Shown: positions 1 through 7,146 of the stretch, piece by piece | How positions within the stretch are numbered: position 1 is the stretch's first letter | Layout of the letters: the number at the start of each line of letters is the position of its first letter | From: Acidobacteriota bacterium | GTDB lineage: Bacteria; Acidobacteriota; Terriglobia; Terriglobales; Acidobacteriaceae | Reading direction: 5' to 3' | Length of the DNA: 9,315 nt | Assembly (NCBI GenBank): GCA_021779695.1 | Contig: JAJYAE010000169.1 | Coordinates: forward strand, 1 to 9,315 | Position numbers and translations under genes: made by a program | The notes under the pieces: model-generated | The model's database searches: none | What the model was told of the DNA's origin: nothing | What the model saw: the letters and a program-made list of their open reading frames with translations, nothing else

Positions 1-522
1 AATCACCGTCTCCACCGACCGCAACGCCTCCGCCGCCTGCGAGGTCAGCAGCAGGTAGAGCGACTCCGGCGTGGTAATCAGAATGTCCGACGGCGTCCTG
101 CGAAACCGTGCCCGCTCCTTCTGCGGCGTGTCTCCTGTCCGCACGCTGATCTCTGGCTCGTGAAACGGCACGCCCCGCCGCCGCGCCATGTTGGCAATCC
201 CCGCCAGCGGCGAGCGCAGGTTCCGCTCCACGTCCACAGCCAGCGCCTTCAACGGCGAGACATAGACAATCCGGCAGCCCTTGCTCTGCCCTCCGGGCGG
301 CGGATGCAGCATCAGCCGGTCCAGGCACCACAGAAACGCCGTCAGCGTCTTGCCCGTCCCCGTCGGCGCCAGAATCAGCGCGCTCTCGCCCCGCGCAATC
401 ACCGGCCAGCCCTGCCGCTGCGGAGCGGTGGGCGCGTCAAAGACCGCTCGGAACCACTCCGCCGTAACGGGGTGAAAGCAGGCGAACGGGTCGGTCTCGG
501 GTTTGGGCTGCTGCGGGTGCAT
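1..522 (-). CDS. lhr: Lhr-type DEAD/DEAH-box helicase, N-terminal part (runs off the window)
   Basis: This is the first 174 codons of an ATP-dependent superfamily 2 nucleic-acid helicase; the reading frame is open to base 1. Visible motifs, numbered from the ATG at 522, are a Q-like segment PTAPQRQGWP (31-40), the Walker A/motif I APTGTGKT (52-59, K58 binding ATP phosphates), motif Ia SPLKALAVD (89-97), RTGDT (128-132) and motif Ib TTPESL (150-155). The fragment ends at ETVI, where the DEVH-like motif II would be expected next, so the catalytic acid is outside the window. The pattern PTGTGKT followed by FLWCLDRL and VSPLKALAVDVERNL is typical of the Lhr group, whose bacterial members act in DNA repair as 3'-5' helicases. 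The start at 522 is supported by AAGGA five bases upstream. Whether this is full-length Lhr or only an Lhr-core protein cannot be told. Divergent from the acyl-AMP ligase gene. Confidence 0.85.
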   Translation of the reverse strand, partial: MHPQQPKPETDPFACFHPVTAEWFRAVFDAPTAPQRQGWPVIARGESALILAPTGTGKTLTAFLWCLDRLMLHPPPGGQSKGCRIVYVSPLKALAVDVERNLRSPLAGIANMARRRGVPFHEPEISVRTGDTPQKERARFRRTPSDILITTPESLYLLLTSQAAEALRSVETVI

Positions 523-527
523 CCGTG

Positions 528-532
528 TCCTT
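528..532 (-). promoter_or_regulatory. Ribosome binding site for the Lhr-type helicase
   Basis: AAGGA on the minus strand, five bases before the ATG at 520-522. The frame stays open upstream of this ATG, so the site is what decides the start. Confidence 0.6.
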
Positions 533-661
533 GAGCATAGCGCGTCCGCCAAGCGAAGAGGAAGCGAAGAAATTCGCGCGATGCAATCGGGCCAAACGGC
601 ACCACCGGATGCGCCGCAGCGCACAGGAACTCCTGCGCCGCGCTGCTACCATGAGGGTGCC

Positions 662-3325
662 ATGCGCGCCCATCTTGCGACCTTGCTGGATGATTTCCGC
701 CGATTCGATCGCCAGATTGCCATTGTCTGCACCGTTGGCGTCCGCCGTCGCGCCACCACCTACGCCGAGCTCGCCAGCACCGCTGGTCGCTTCGCCGCCT
801 GGCTCGCCGCGCAAGGCATCGGTCCCGGCGATCGTGTTGTCCTCTGGGCCGAAAACAGCGCCGAGTGGGTCGCCGCCTTCTACGGCATCTTGCTGCGCGG
901 CGCGCTCGCAGTTCCTCTCGACGCCTACGGCAGCGTCGACTTCGCCACCCGCGTTGCCGCCGACGTCCGCCCCGCGATTGTCGTCGGCGATGCCCCCCTC
1001 ATTGAACGTCTCCCCGAAGCCTGGCCGCGCCTCGCCTTTGAGAACTGGCCCACAATGCTGCCCGAGACAGAAGCCGGTCCCATCCCCGGCCTCAACCACA
1101 ACACGCCACTCCAGATTCTCTTCACCTCGGGCACCACCGGCGAGCCCAAAGGCATCGTTCACACTCACGGCAACGTGCTTTCCAGCATCGCCCCCGTCGA
1201 GCGCGGCGCGCAGCCCTACATGCGCTACGAAAGGCTCGTTCACCCTCTGCGCTTTCTCCATACGTTGCCGCTCAGTCACGTCTTCGGTCAGACCATGGGG
1301 CTGTGGGTGCCCGCCATCTTCGCTGCGGAAGTCCATTTCGAGTCGCGCCTCATTGCGCAGCGTCTGATGGACACCATCCATCGCGAGCGCATCAGCGTTC
1401 TCGCCGCTGTACCCCGCGTCATCGGACTTCTCCGCGCCCATCTTGAAGCCATCTACCCCGACCTCGCCGCCCGCGTCGCTGCTTCCAAAGGCATGAACCC
1501 CTGGCTGCGGTGGTGGGCCTTTCGCGATATCCACCGTGCCTTCGGCCTCAAATTCTGGGCCCTCATCTCCGGCGGTGGCGCGCTCGGCGGTCCACTTGAA
1601 AGCTTCTGGAACGCCCTCGGATTTGTCGTCGTGCAGGGCTATGGCATGACAGAGACGACCGCCCTCATCACGCTCAACCATCCCTTCCGCGTTGCCCAGG
1701 GCACCCTCGGCAAGCCGCTGCCCGGCCGCGAAGTCAAGATCGGCCCAGATGGCGAGGTCCTCGTCCGTGGACCCATGATCTCGACTTCCACATGGGAACA
1801 TGGCCACCTTCAGAAGCGTGCAGACGAGTGGCTCGCCACCGGGGACCTCGCCACGCAGCAGGAATCCGGCGAGCTGCGCTTCCTCGGCCGCAAAAGTGAA
1901 ATCATTGTTACCGCCGCGGGCGTAAACATCCATCCGGAAGACCTGGAAGCCGTCATCGAGCGGCAACCTGGCGTGGTGGCCTGCGCCGTCGTGCCCATGG
2001 AATCGCCCAGCGGTCCCGAGCCCTGCGCCGTCCTCGCCGTGCGCGGCAGCCAGGAGCAGGCCGCTGAGGCCCTCGCACGCGCCAACACGCACCTCGCCGA
2101 GTTCCAGCGGATTCGCCGCTGGCTCCTCTGGCCTGAGCCCGATCTGCCCCGCACCTCCACCGGCAAAGTCCGCCGCAAAGCCGTCGCAGCCTGGCTTGCG
2201 GCCGCACACGCCACAGAGAACGGCGCATCCTCCAGTCACCTGGCCCGAAAGGCCGACTGGTTGTTGGCGCTCATTGTCGAAATCACCGGCGAAACTCCAC
2301 CAGCGGCAAATGATGCGCTGCGCCTCAGTGAAGATCTTCACCTTGACAGCCTCGGACGCGTGCAGTTGGCCGCAGCCCTGGAAGAGAGACTTGGCGCTTT
2401 GCCGACTGACCAAAACCTGGAGGGCATGGAGACTCTGGGGCAACTGCGTCAGTACCTGGCTGGCGGCGAATCGGCCTCACTGCGAGTGCCCGTGCAAGCC
2501 ACTTCGGCTGCCACAGGCCCAGAAGCAGTGCCACCCTCCGAAGCGCCCGCGCCTGCGGGCCCAGTTCCAGCATCCGCAGCTGCGTGCAAAGCAGATAAAG
2601 AGCATGTCTATCCTCACTGGCCCTGGTGGCGGCCCGTCGCCTGGATTCGCAACGCGTTTCAGGAATGCCTCGCGCGCCCGCTCACCTGGTTTCTCGCCGC
2701 ACCGCGCGTTACGGGCCGCGCACCAGCCACAACCAAAGAGCCCCTGCTCATCGTCGCCAATCACGTCACCTATGCAGACGGCCCGCTCGTGCTCTATGCG
2801 CTGCCTGGTCCCATGCGCCGCCGCGTTGCAGCCGCCATGTCCGGAGAAATGCTCCTGGACTATCGCAACATGCGCAATCCCGATCGCCAGCCCGGCCACC
2901 GCCAGCGCATGTGGACTGGCCCCCTCGCATGGTTGCTGCTCACCGCCCTTTACAACGTCTTCCCGCTGCCACGCCGCAAAGGCTTCCAGCGCAGCTTCGC
3001 GCACGCGGGCCAGGCGCTCGACCACGGATACAACGTCCTTGTCTTTCCAGAGGGAACGCGCACAGCCACCGGCGAGCTGGGGCGCTTCCGCCCCGGCGTT
3101 GGAATCCTCGTCAAACAGACCCGCGCCGCCGTGCTCCCGGTTGCACTCTGTGGATTAGGCGAGTTGAAATTGCAGAGTCGAGGTTGGTTCCGATCCGGCA
3201 GAATCGAGATCCGCGTCGGCAACGTGATGCGCTTTGGCCTTCAGGAAACCGAAAGCTCGATCGCATCCACCCTTGAGGCCACCGTGGATGCTTTGCTCCA
3301 CAATCCCTCATGGCCTGAAGAATAA
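662..3325 (+). CDS. Trifunctional acyl-AMP ligase / acyl carrier protein / PlsC-type acyltransferase
   Basis: The 887-residue product has three domains. Residues 1-510 are an ANL-family acyl-AMP ligase: P-loop TSGTTGEPKG (155-164), YGMTE (327-331), TGD (393-395), GRKSEIIVTAAGVNIHPED (409-427) and the C-terminal catalytic lysine K502 in TSTGKVRRK. Residues about 530-600 are an ACP domain with DLHLDSLGRVQL, S563 being the expected phosphopantetheine site. After a Pro/Ala-rich linker (601-645), residues 650-887 are a 1-acylglycerol-phosphate-type acyltransferase: NHVTYAD (700-706, the NHx4D catalytic pair), FPEGTR (795-800), RFRPG (808-812) and LPV (825-827). A hydrophobic stretch near 755-770 could bind the membrane. 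The inferred job is to activate a free fatty acid, load it on the built-in ACP and transfer it to a lysophospholipid, as E. coli Aas does with separate ACP and the reverse domain order. The start at 662 follows GAGGG at 653-657. In-frame ATGs at 503 and 581 exist, but 503 lies inside the helicase gene and 581 lacks a ribosome site. Confidence 0.9.
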   Translation: MRAHLATLLDDFRRFDRQIAIVCTVGVRRRATTYAELASTAGRFAAWLAAQGIGPGDRVVLWAENSAEWVAAFYGILLRGALAVPLDAYGSVDFATRVAADVRPAIVVGDAPLIERLPEAWPRLAFENWPTMLPETEAGPIPGLNHNTPLQILFTSGTTGEPKGIVHTHGNVLSSIAPVERGAQPYMRYERLVHPLRFLHTLPLSHVFGQTMGLWVPAIFAAEVHFESRLIAQRLMDTIHRERISVLAAVPRVIGLLRAHLEAIYPDLAARVAASKGMNPWLRWWAFRDIHRAFGLKFWALISGGGALGGPLESFWNALGFVVVQGYGMTETTALITLNHPFRVAQGTLGKPLPGREVKIGPDGEVLVRGPMISTSTWEHGHLQKRADEWLATGDLATQQESGELRFLGRKSEIIVTAAGVNIHPEDLEAVIERQPGVVACAVVPMESPSGPEPCAVLAVRGSQEQAAEALARANTHLAEFQRIRRWLLWPEPDLPRTSTGKVRRKAVAAWLAAAHATENGASSSHLARKADWLLALIVEITGETPPAANDALRLSEDLHLDSLGRVQLAAALEERLGALPTDQNLEGMETLGQLRQYLAGGESASLRVPVQATSAATGPEAVPPSEAPAPAGPVPASAAACKADKEHVYPHWPWWRPVAWIRNAFQECLARPLTWFLAAPRVTGRAPATTKEPLLIVANHVTYADGPLVLYALPGPMRRRVAAAMSGEMLLDYRNMRNPDRQPGHRQRMWTGPLAWLLLTALYNVFPLPRRKGFQRSFAHAGQALDHGYNVLVFPEGTRTATGELGRFRPGVGILVKQTRAAVLPVALCGLGELKLQSRGWFRSGRIEIRVGNVMRFGLQETESSIASTLEATVDALLHNPSWPEE

Positions 3326-3423
3326 GGCTGAATTGAGTCAGCGCAACACAGGGGCGTGCGGTCGACGAAATCCCCTTCAGCCGCTCAGTCGCCCGCCATC
3401 GCACGCAGGGGTCAAGCACTCTT

Positions 3424-4500
3424 TCAGTGCACCTGCTGGGACGGTGTCGCCGCCGTCATCCCGGCAGCGCTCAGCGTGGGTGGAACGTAGGGTTGGCGGC
3501 TCCGGCTCCGCGTGAAAAACTCCATCCCCATTGCAGTAGGGCACAAAGTCAGATCATCCTCATCATCAAAATAGCTGGAGCGTGGACGGCTCTTTAACAG
3601 GCCCAGCTCCACAAGATGATCGACTTCGCGCTCCACGCGAACCAGATCTCCGATGCCCGTCGCCTGCTTGAGCTGGTCGGAAGGTCCAGCAACCGCTTCG
3701 GGCTCCGTGGCTCCGCTCTCGATCATTTGCTGTGCAGACGCCTCGCACACCCAGTTCAGAAGCCGTGTCTGGTTGACGTTCATCTGGCTCATCAGGCTGG
3801 TAAATTGCAGGCTCGCTCGATCCGTTCCCGCGGCACTGCAGGCGCTGATCAGCAGGTTCGCCCACAACTCTCGCGTCCAATCCAGATCCGCCCAGGATCC
3901 ATTCTCCAGAATCTGCCGCAACACTTCCGGATGAATCAGCTTGCGCCCGGATTCGCTCTCCGGCATGCCGTGTTCCGCCCGTAACGCGATCTCAATCACG
4001 CTCTCCGTCCGGAAACTGCCCACATCATTGCGCAACGCGGCGCTGGTCCGGTCGCCCATCGACGGGCAAACCCGCCGCAAGAACGCCTCTGCCCGAGCCA
4101 CGCGGAACTGACGCACCACGTCCACCGGCTCAATCGGGTCAGCCGAATTGCGCAATTTGCCATCCCACAGGTGAACCGCAGTGCCCTTGGAGTGCTGAAA
4201 CGAGAGACCTACTCCATCTTCTCCCCAGCGCACCGCCTTCGCACGCAGCAGGATCCGGTTTTCGGCATACTCCTCCGGCCGTCCCTGTCGCTGCAACGTC
4301 AGATCAATCGGTGAGCCAATCACCCAACGCGTAGCCGTCACCAGGTACAGGCCCGACGCACTGATATTGCGCACCAGATCAGGCTGCAGCGATGCGCCTT
4401 CCGTGTGGTAAGCAACCAGCCCCGACACCTCACGGCGTTCCGCTCGACCTCGATGGGAAATAACCGGCAGATCCAGCCAATTTTTGATCGAAGATCGCAT
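3424..4500 (-). CDS. PilZ-domain protein with C-terminal DUF4393/Abi-alpha-like region
   Basis: The product has 358 residues from the ATG at 4500. Residues about 15-105 form a PilZ domain: RAERR (19-23) supplies the RxxxR motif and NISASG (45-50) the (D/N)xSxxG motif, the two elements that grip cyclic-di-GMP, so binding is expected. Residues about 160-335 are different: RELWANLLISACS (210-222), a helical segment with SLMSQMNVNQTRLLNWV, then DHLVELGLLKSR (294-305) and LCPTAMGMEFF (319-329), which looks like a winged-helix end. This order resembles the DUF4393/Abi-alpha family by recall only; no search was possible. The acidic patch YFDDEDDL lies at 310-317. No signal peptide or membrane segment is visible, so it is probably cytosolic. 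Start 4500 is preferred over an in-frame ATG at 4521 because GGAGG lies four bases upstream of it. The gene is 360 bases after cheR on the same strand and convergent with the lipid gene, so it may have its own promoter. Confidence 0.8.
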   Translation of the reverse strand: MRSSIKNWLDLPVISHRGRAERREVSGLVAYHTEGASLQPDLVRNISASGLYLVTATRWVIGSPIDLTLQRQGRPEEYAENRILLRAKAVRWGEDGVGLSFQHSKGTAVHLWDGKLRNSADPIEPVDVVRQFRVARAEAFLRRVCPSMGDRTSAALRNDVGSFRTESVIEIALRAEHGMPESESGRKLIHPEVLRQILENGSWADLDWTRELWANLLISACSAAGTDRASLQFTSLMSQMNVNQTRLLNWVCEASAQQMIESGATEPEAVAGPSDQLKQATGIGDLVRVEREVDHLVELGLLKSRPRSSYFDDEDDLTLCPTAMGMEFFTRSRSRQPYVPPTLSAAGMTAATPSQQVH

Positions 4501-4860
4501 GCATCCTCCAGCCCGCTGCATCAGAGCCCGCCCGACGCGCTCGCGCTCCTTTCACAGATTCAGCGCAACTTACGCCGCAACTTCGCACTCGCTCTTGTGC
4601 AGACTCGCATCATACACTTAAGTTGTAGATGCTGGCGACGGCCTTTTCGGTGGCCCGGGATCGTCAAAATCGATCACGCCATGTCGAATTAACTTCCGTG
4701 TCCGGCTCACCGCAGCTCAGCGCGAAGCGCCCCCATCAAATCCACACAGAAATCTCATCTTTTGAGCTAGTTGCAGAAGATGACGCATCATTAATCCAGC
4801 CATAACAGGACGGCCCATTGAGCGTGAAGGAGCTGAAGCGTGCAGTACCAAAGTCCATCC
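4501..4860. other. Intergenic region between cheR and the PilZ-domain gene
   Basis: 360 bases with no credible gene; it is visibly richer in A and T than the flanking genes. It probably holds the end of the cheR transcript and the promoter of the PilZ gene. Weak elements on the minus strand are a TATGAT that could be a -10 box (4609-4614, with no matching -35), an eight-base perfect palindrome ACTTAAGT just upstream of it (4616-4623), two direct copies of AAGTTGCG (4576-4583 and 4564-4571, start to start 12 bases) just downstream of it, a small dyad ATGA-N4-TCAT (4780-4791), and a four-base-pair hairpin CTCA/TGAG (around 4754-4766) followed by ATTTCT. None is strong enough to name alone. Confidence 0.5.
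4505..4509 (-). promoter_or_regulatory. Ribosome binding site for the PilZ-domain gene
   Basis: GGAGG on the minus strand, four bases before the ATG at 4498-4500. It favours this start over the in-frame ATG at 4519-4521, which has no comparable site. Confidence 0.65.
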
Positions 4861-5691
4861 CTACCCTGTACTCTTGGGTCGGAAGTAGCACGTTCCTCCC
4901 GCCAGAACGCTCTGCCACATTCCGTCCTCTGGTGGCTGCTCGGTCGATCCCAACATCAGAACCCCGTCCGGCGCCAGTAATCGATGCACGTTCCGCATCA
5001 GATCCCTCCGCGTTTCCTGGGAAAGATAAAGCATCACATTCCTCAGAAGAATGACATCGAAACGCCCTATAAACGGCAGCGGCGGCTTGCACAGGTTGAG
5101 CGAGCGAAACCGGCACAGCTCCCGCAGCTCCGGCTTCACCACCCATTCCTCCCCGTGATGCTCAAAATAACGCACCACACACCGCGCCGGCAGTCCACGG
5201 TTGATCTCGATCCGGTGATATCGGCCTGACTTCGCACGCTCCACCATGGCACACGTCAGATCCGTCCCTTCGATCTGGACATTCCAACCGACCAGCGCCG
5301 GATTCAGCTCCCGCACCAGCATCGCCAGAGAATACGTCTCCTGCCCGGTGGAACAGGCCGCACTCCACATTCGAAGTGTCCGCGTCGACTGGCGCGCCTT
5401 CACGATTTGCGGAAGCAATTCATTGCGCAGCAGCTCAAAGGGGCGCAGGTCCCGAAAGAAGCTTGTCTCGTTGATCGTCATCGCCTCGGCAACGGCCCGC
5501 TCCAGCTCAGGATTGTGACACTCCCTCAATCGCTCCACAAGCTCTTCGAGCTGAGTCATGCCCTGGTGCCGCAATAGCCTTGCAAGTCGCGTCTCAAACA
5601 GATAGTCGCGCGACGGATCCAGCACATTGTGCGACAGCGAGAACACCACCTGCCGCAGATAGTCATAGTGCAAGGTCGCTACCGCCGTCAT
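4861..5691 (-). CDS. cheR: Chemotaxis protein methyltransferase CheR
   Basis: CheR transfers methyl groups from S-adenosylmethionine to glutamates on chemoreceptors, the adaptation arm opposing CheB. The 276-residue product is about the length of E. coli CheR. The N-terminal helical domain (1-75) leads into MTINETSFFRD (71-81), the CheR signature. The SAM-binding fold shows WSAACSTGQETYSLAM (109-124), EGTDLT (141-146), the beta-subdomain region around 157-200 (including RYFEHHGEEW), and DVILLRNVMLYL (212-223) followed by GVLMLGSTE (243-251). There are no TPR or other C-terminal additions. The ATG at 5691 overlaps the cheB stop codon by four bases (ATGA), so translation is probably coupled to cheB. 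The next 360 bases downstream are non-coding. All key motifs are intact. Confidence 0.96.
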   Translation of the reverse strand: MTAVATLHYDYLRQVVFSLSHNVLDPSRDYLFETRLARLLRHQGMTQLEELVERLRECHNPELERAVAEAMTINETSFFRDLRPFELLRNELLPQIVKARQSTRTLRMWSAACSTGQETYSLAMLVRELNPALVGWNVQIEGTDLTCAMVERAKSGRYHRIEINRGLPARCVVRYFEHHGEEWVVKPELRELCRFRSLNLCKPPLPFIGRFDVILLRNVMLYLSQETRRDLMRNVHRLLAPDGVLMLGSTEQPPEDGMWQSVLAGGTCYFRPKSTG

Positions 5692-6575
5692 GACTGCACC
5701 ACCTTCTCGCGCCCCGGCGCCGTCTCAGTATCCAGCCAGCTCGTCAGGCGAAGAATCTCCCGCGCTATCGCTTCAATCGGAAGCACCCGGTGTGCCAGCC
5801 CTGCATGCACCACCGCTCCCGGCATGCCCCACACCACGCTCGTTGCCTCGTCCTGCGCCAGCACCACGCCCCCCGCGGCACGCACCGCACGGCAGCCCGT
5901 CAGGCCATCCGCGCCCATCCCCGTCAGTTGCACCGCCAGCACACCCGCGCCAAACGCCTGCACCGCTGAGCGCAGCACCACATCCACAGCCGGCCGGCAA
6001 TGATTCTCAGGCGGTCCCTGCGTCAAGTGCAGCGAACAAGGCGCCCCGGCCCGCGCGCCGGCCAGCACTTCCATGTGCCAGTTGCCCCGCGCCACATGCA
6101 CCGTCCCGGCCACCAGCAACTCCCCGTCCTGCACCTCCTTCACACGCAACAGGCACCGACTGTCCAGTCTCTCCGCCAGAGGCTGTGTGAAGACTTCCGG
6201 CATGTGCTGCACCACCAGCACCGGCAGCGGAAAGTTGCCCGGCAGTTCCGGCAGCAGAATCTCCAGCGCCTCCGGACCACCCGTCGAGACGCCAATCACA
6301 ACAACGTGGGGCCGCGCCGCCGCCCGTGCCGTTCGGCTCATTGCACCTTCGCCCGCTGCAATCACTCGCGCCGCCCCTTTCTCACCTGGAAGATGGTCTA
6401 GGCATCCCAGCATGCGCAGCTCCGGCAGAAGCTCCCGCACGAGGACTGTGATCGACACTCCGCGCTTCGCCCGTCTCGCAGGATTCGCCACACAATCCGA
6501 CGCGCCGCCGGTACACGCTTCAGACGTTGCGCAGGCGTCACACTGCGTTCGCGATCTCCACGCCATCACCGGCAT
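5688..6575 (-). CDS. cheB: Chemoreceptor glutamate methylesterase CheB, catalytic domain without a receiver domain
   Basis: CheB hydrolyses methyl-glutamate (and deamidates glutamine) on chemoreceptors. In the 295-residue reading the catalytic domain spans about 90-280 with the triad S97 (IGVSTGGPEAL), H124 (VVQHMPE) and D223 (LTGMGADG); NHCRPAVDVV (191-200) is also typical. The usual N-terminal response-regulator domain is absent: residues 1-78 show no receiver aspartates or KP motif. They do contain four clustered cysteines (C12, C15, C21, C28). Two starts are possible. The ATG at 6575 has GAGGA six bases upstream and gives 295 residues. The ATG at 6341 has GAAGG four bases upstream and gives 217 residues, just the catalytic domain. 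Codon use in the first 78 codons has more A/T in third positions than the rest, which weakens the long form. The stop overlaps the cheR start. Function is sure; the start is not. Confidence 0.92.
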   Translation of the reverse strand: MPVMAWRSRTQCDACATSEACTGGASDCVANPARRAKRGVSITVLVRELLPELRMLGCLDHLPGEKGAARVIAAGEGAMSRTARAAARPHVVVIGVSTGGPEALEILLPELPGNFPLPVLVVQHMPEVFTQPLAERLDSRCLLRVKEVQDGELLVAGTVHVARGNWHMEVLAGARAGAPCSLHLTQGPPENHCRPAVDVVLRSAVQAFGAGVLAVQLTGMGADGLTGCRAVRAAGGVVLAQDEATSVVWGMPGAVVHAGLAHRVLPIEAIAREILRLTSWLDTETAPGREKVVQS

Positions 6576-6581
6576 CTTGAA

Positions 6582-6586
6582 TCCTC
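6582..6586 (-). promoter_or_regulatory. Ribosome binding site for the long form of cheB
   Basis: GAGGA on the minus strand, six bases before the ATG at 6573-6575. It competes with GAAGG at 6346-6350, which would serve the shorter form starting at 6341. Confidence 0.5.
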
Positions 6587-6702
6587 AATCACGTCGCAAC
6601 CGATCCGGCAGGAGCCGCGACTCTGCGTCAACACCACATCACCGTTGGCCTTTTCGCCGCTTCCTCGCATACCGCGCCACCATTTCGCACAGCATTCACT
6701 GC

Positions 6703-6727
6703 AAGAAAACCCACTCGCCGGGGAGTG
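6703..6727 (-). terminator. Possible intrinsic terminator between cheY and cheB
   Basis: On the minus strand CACTC and GAGTG (6723-6727 and 6712-6716) can form a five-base-pair stem with a six-base GC-rich loop, followed by GGGTTTTCTT. It lies 28 bases after the cheY stop. The stem is short, so it may only weaken read-through to cheB-cheR rather than stop it. The rest of the 180-base cheY-cheB gap holds no clear gene; a TTGACG (6626-6631, minus) is a possible -35 box but no good -10 follows. Confidence 0.35.
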
Positions 6728-6755
6728 CCCGTCTCGTGTCTCTCGACTTCACGGC

Positions 6756-7124
6756 TCAGGCCGCCGCCAGACCCAGCATCGCCAGCTTTTCTTCAAGCGC
6801 TTCCCAGTCAAACGGCTTCATCAGGTACTCATCCGCCCCGGCCTCAAGCGCCCGCACAATGAAACTCGTCTCTGCCTCGGTCGTCACCATCACAACTTTC
6901 AGATCGGAAAATCCCTCCTGACGCACCCGCGCCAGCATCTCAAGCCCATTCATGCCCGGCATATTCCAGTCAAGCAGGGCCAGGTCAAACTTCCGTCCCG
7001 AGCGCAGCAGCGTGAGGCCCTCGCGTCCGTCGTTGGCCTCCTCGCACTCCACGCCACCTTCTTCCAGCAAGCAGCGCATGTAGCTCCGCACAAACCTGGA
7101 ATCGTCGACAATCAGCGCTCGCAT
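6756..7124 (-). CDS. cheY: CheY-like single-domain response regulator
   Basis: A 122-residue stand-alone receiver domain, the usual CheY length, which takes phosphate from CheA and carries the signal to its target (flagellar switch, pilus machinery or other). The acidic pocket is D7/D8 (LIVDDSRFVR), the phospho-acceptor is D52 (LLDWNMPGMNG), the switch threonine is T81 (VMVTTE), the aromatic switch residue is Y100 and the lysine is K103 (DEYLMKPF). All catalytic residues are present. There is no output domain. It starts 22 bases after the cheW stop with GAGGGGG (7128-7134) three bases before the ATG, and so belongs to the cheA-cheW-cheY transcript. The YLMKPF and LEEKL end is close to classical CheY, but with no motility genes in the window its target is unknown. 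Confidence 0.93.
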   Translation of the reverse strand: MRALIVDDSRFVRSYMRCLLEEGGVECEEANDGREGLTLLRSGRKFDLALLDWNMPGMNGLEMLARVRQEGFSDLKVVMVTTEAETSFIVRALEAGADEYLMKPFDWEALEEKLAMLGLAAA

Positions 7125-7146
7125 CGTCCCCCTCTATCTCACTTCT

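Noticed and set aside
503..661. Longer N-terminus for the lipid enzyme, starting at 503 or 581
   Set aside because: The 503 start overlaps the helicase start region and the extra residues are basic and unlike the family; the 581 ATG has no ribosome site, whereas 662 has GAGGG at a usable distance.
437..2443. A 668-codon open frame on the minus strand
   Set aside because: It lies opposite the acyl-AMP ligase gene, whose frame carries all the family motifs; the antisense translation is rich in Gly, Glu and Ala and shows no recognisable domain. Long antisense frames are common in GC-rich DNA.
3354..3406. Inverted repeat GCGTGCG / CGCACGC between the convergent lipid and PilZ genes
   Set aside because: Seven bases with a 39-base loop and no T-rich run after it; not convincing as a terminator for either gene.
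3416..3430. Small hairpin GCACT-CTTTC-AGTGC at the end of the PilZ gene
   Set aside because: It includes the stop codon, is only five pairs long and has no T run on either side.
4736..5146. A 136-codon minus-strand frame covering the end of cheR and part of the intergenic region
   Set aside because: Most of it is another frame of cheR, and the part in the intergenic region shows no recognisable protein pattern.
6639..6695. An 18-codon Arg/Lys-rich small frame (minus) upstream of cheB
   Set aside because: It has no ribosome binding site and is short enough to be chance; nothing suggests a leader peptide.
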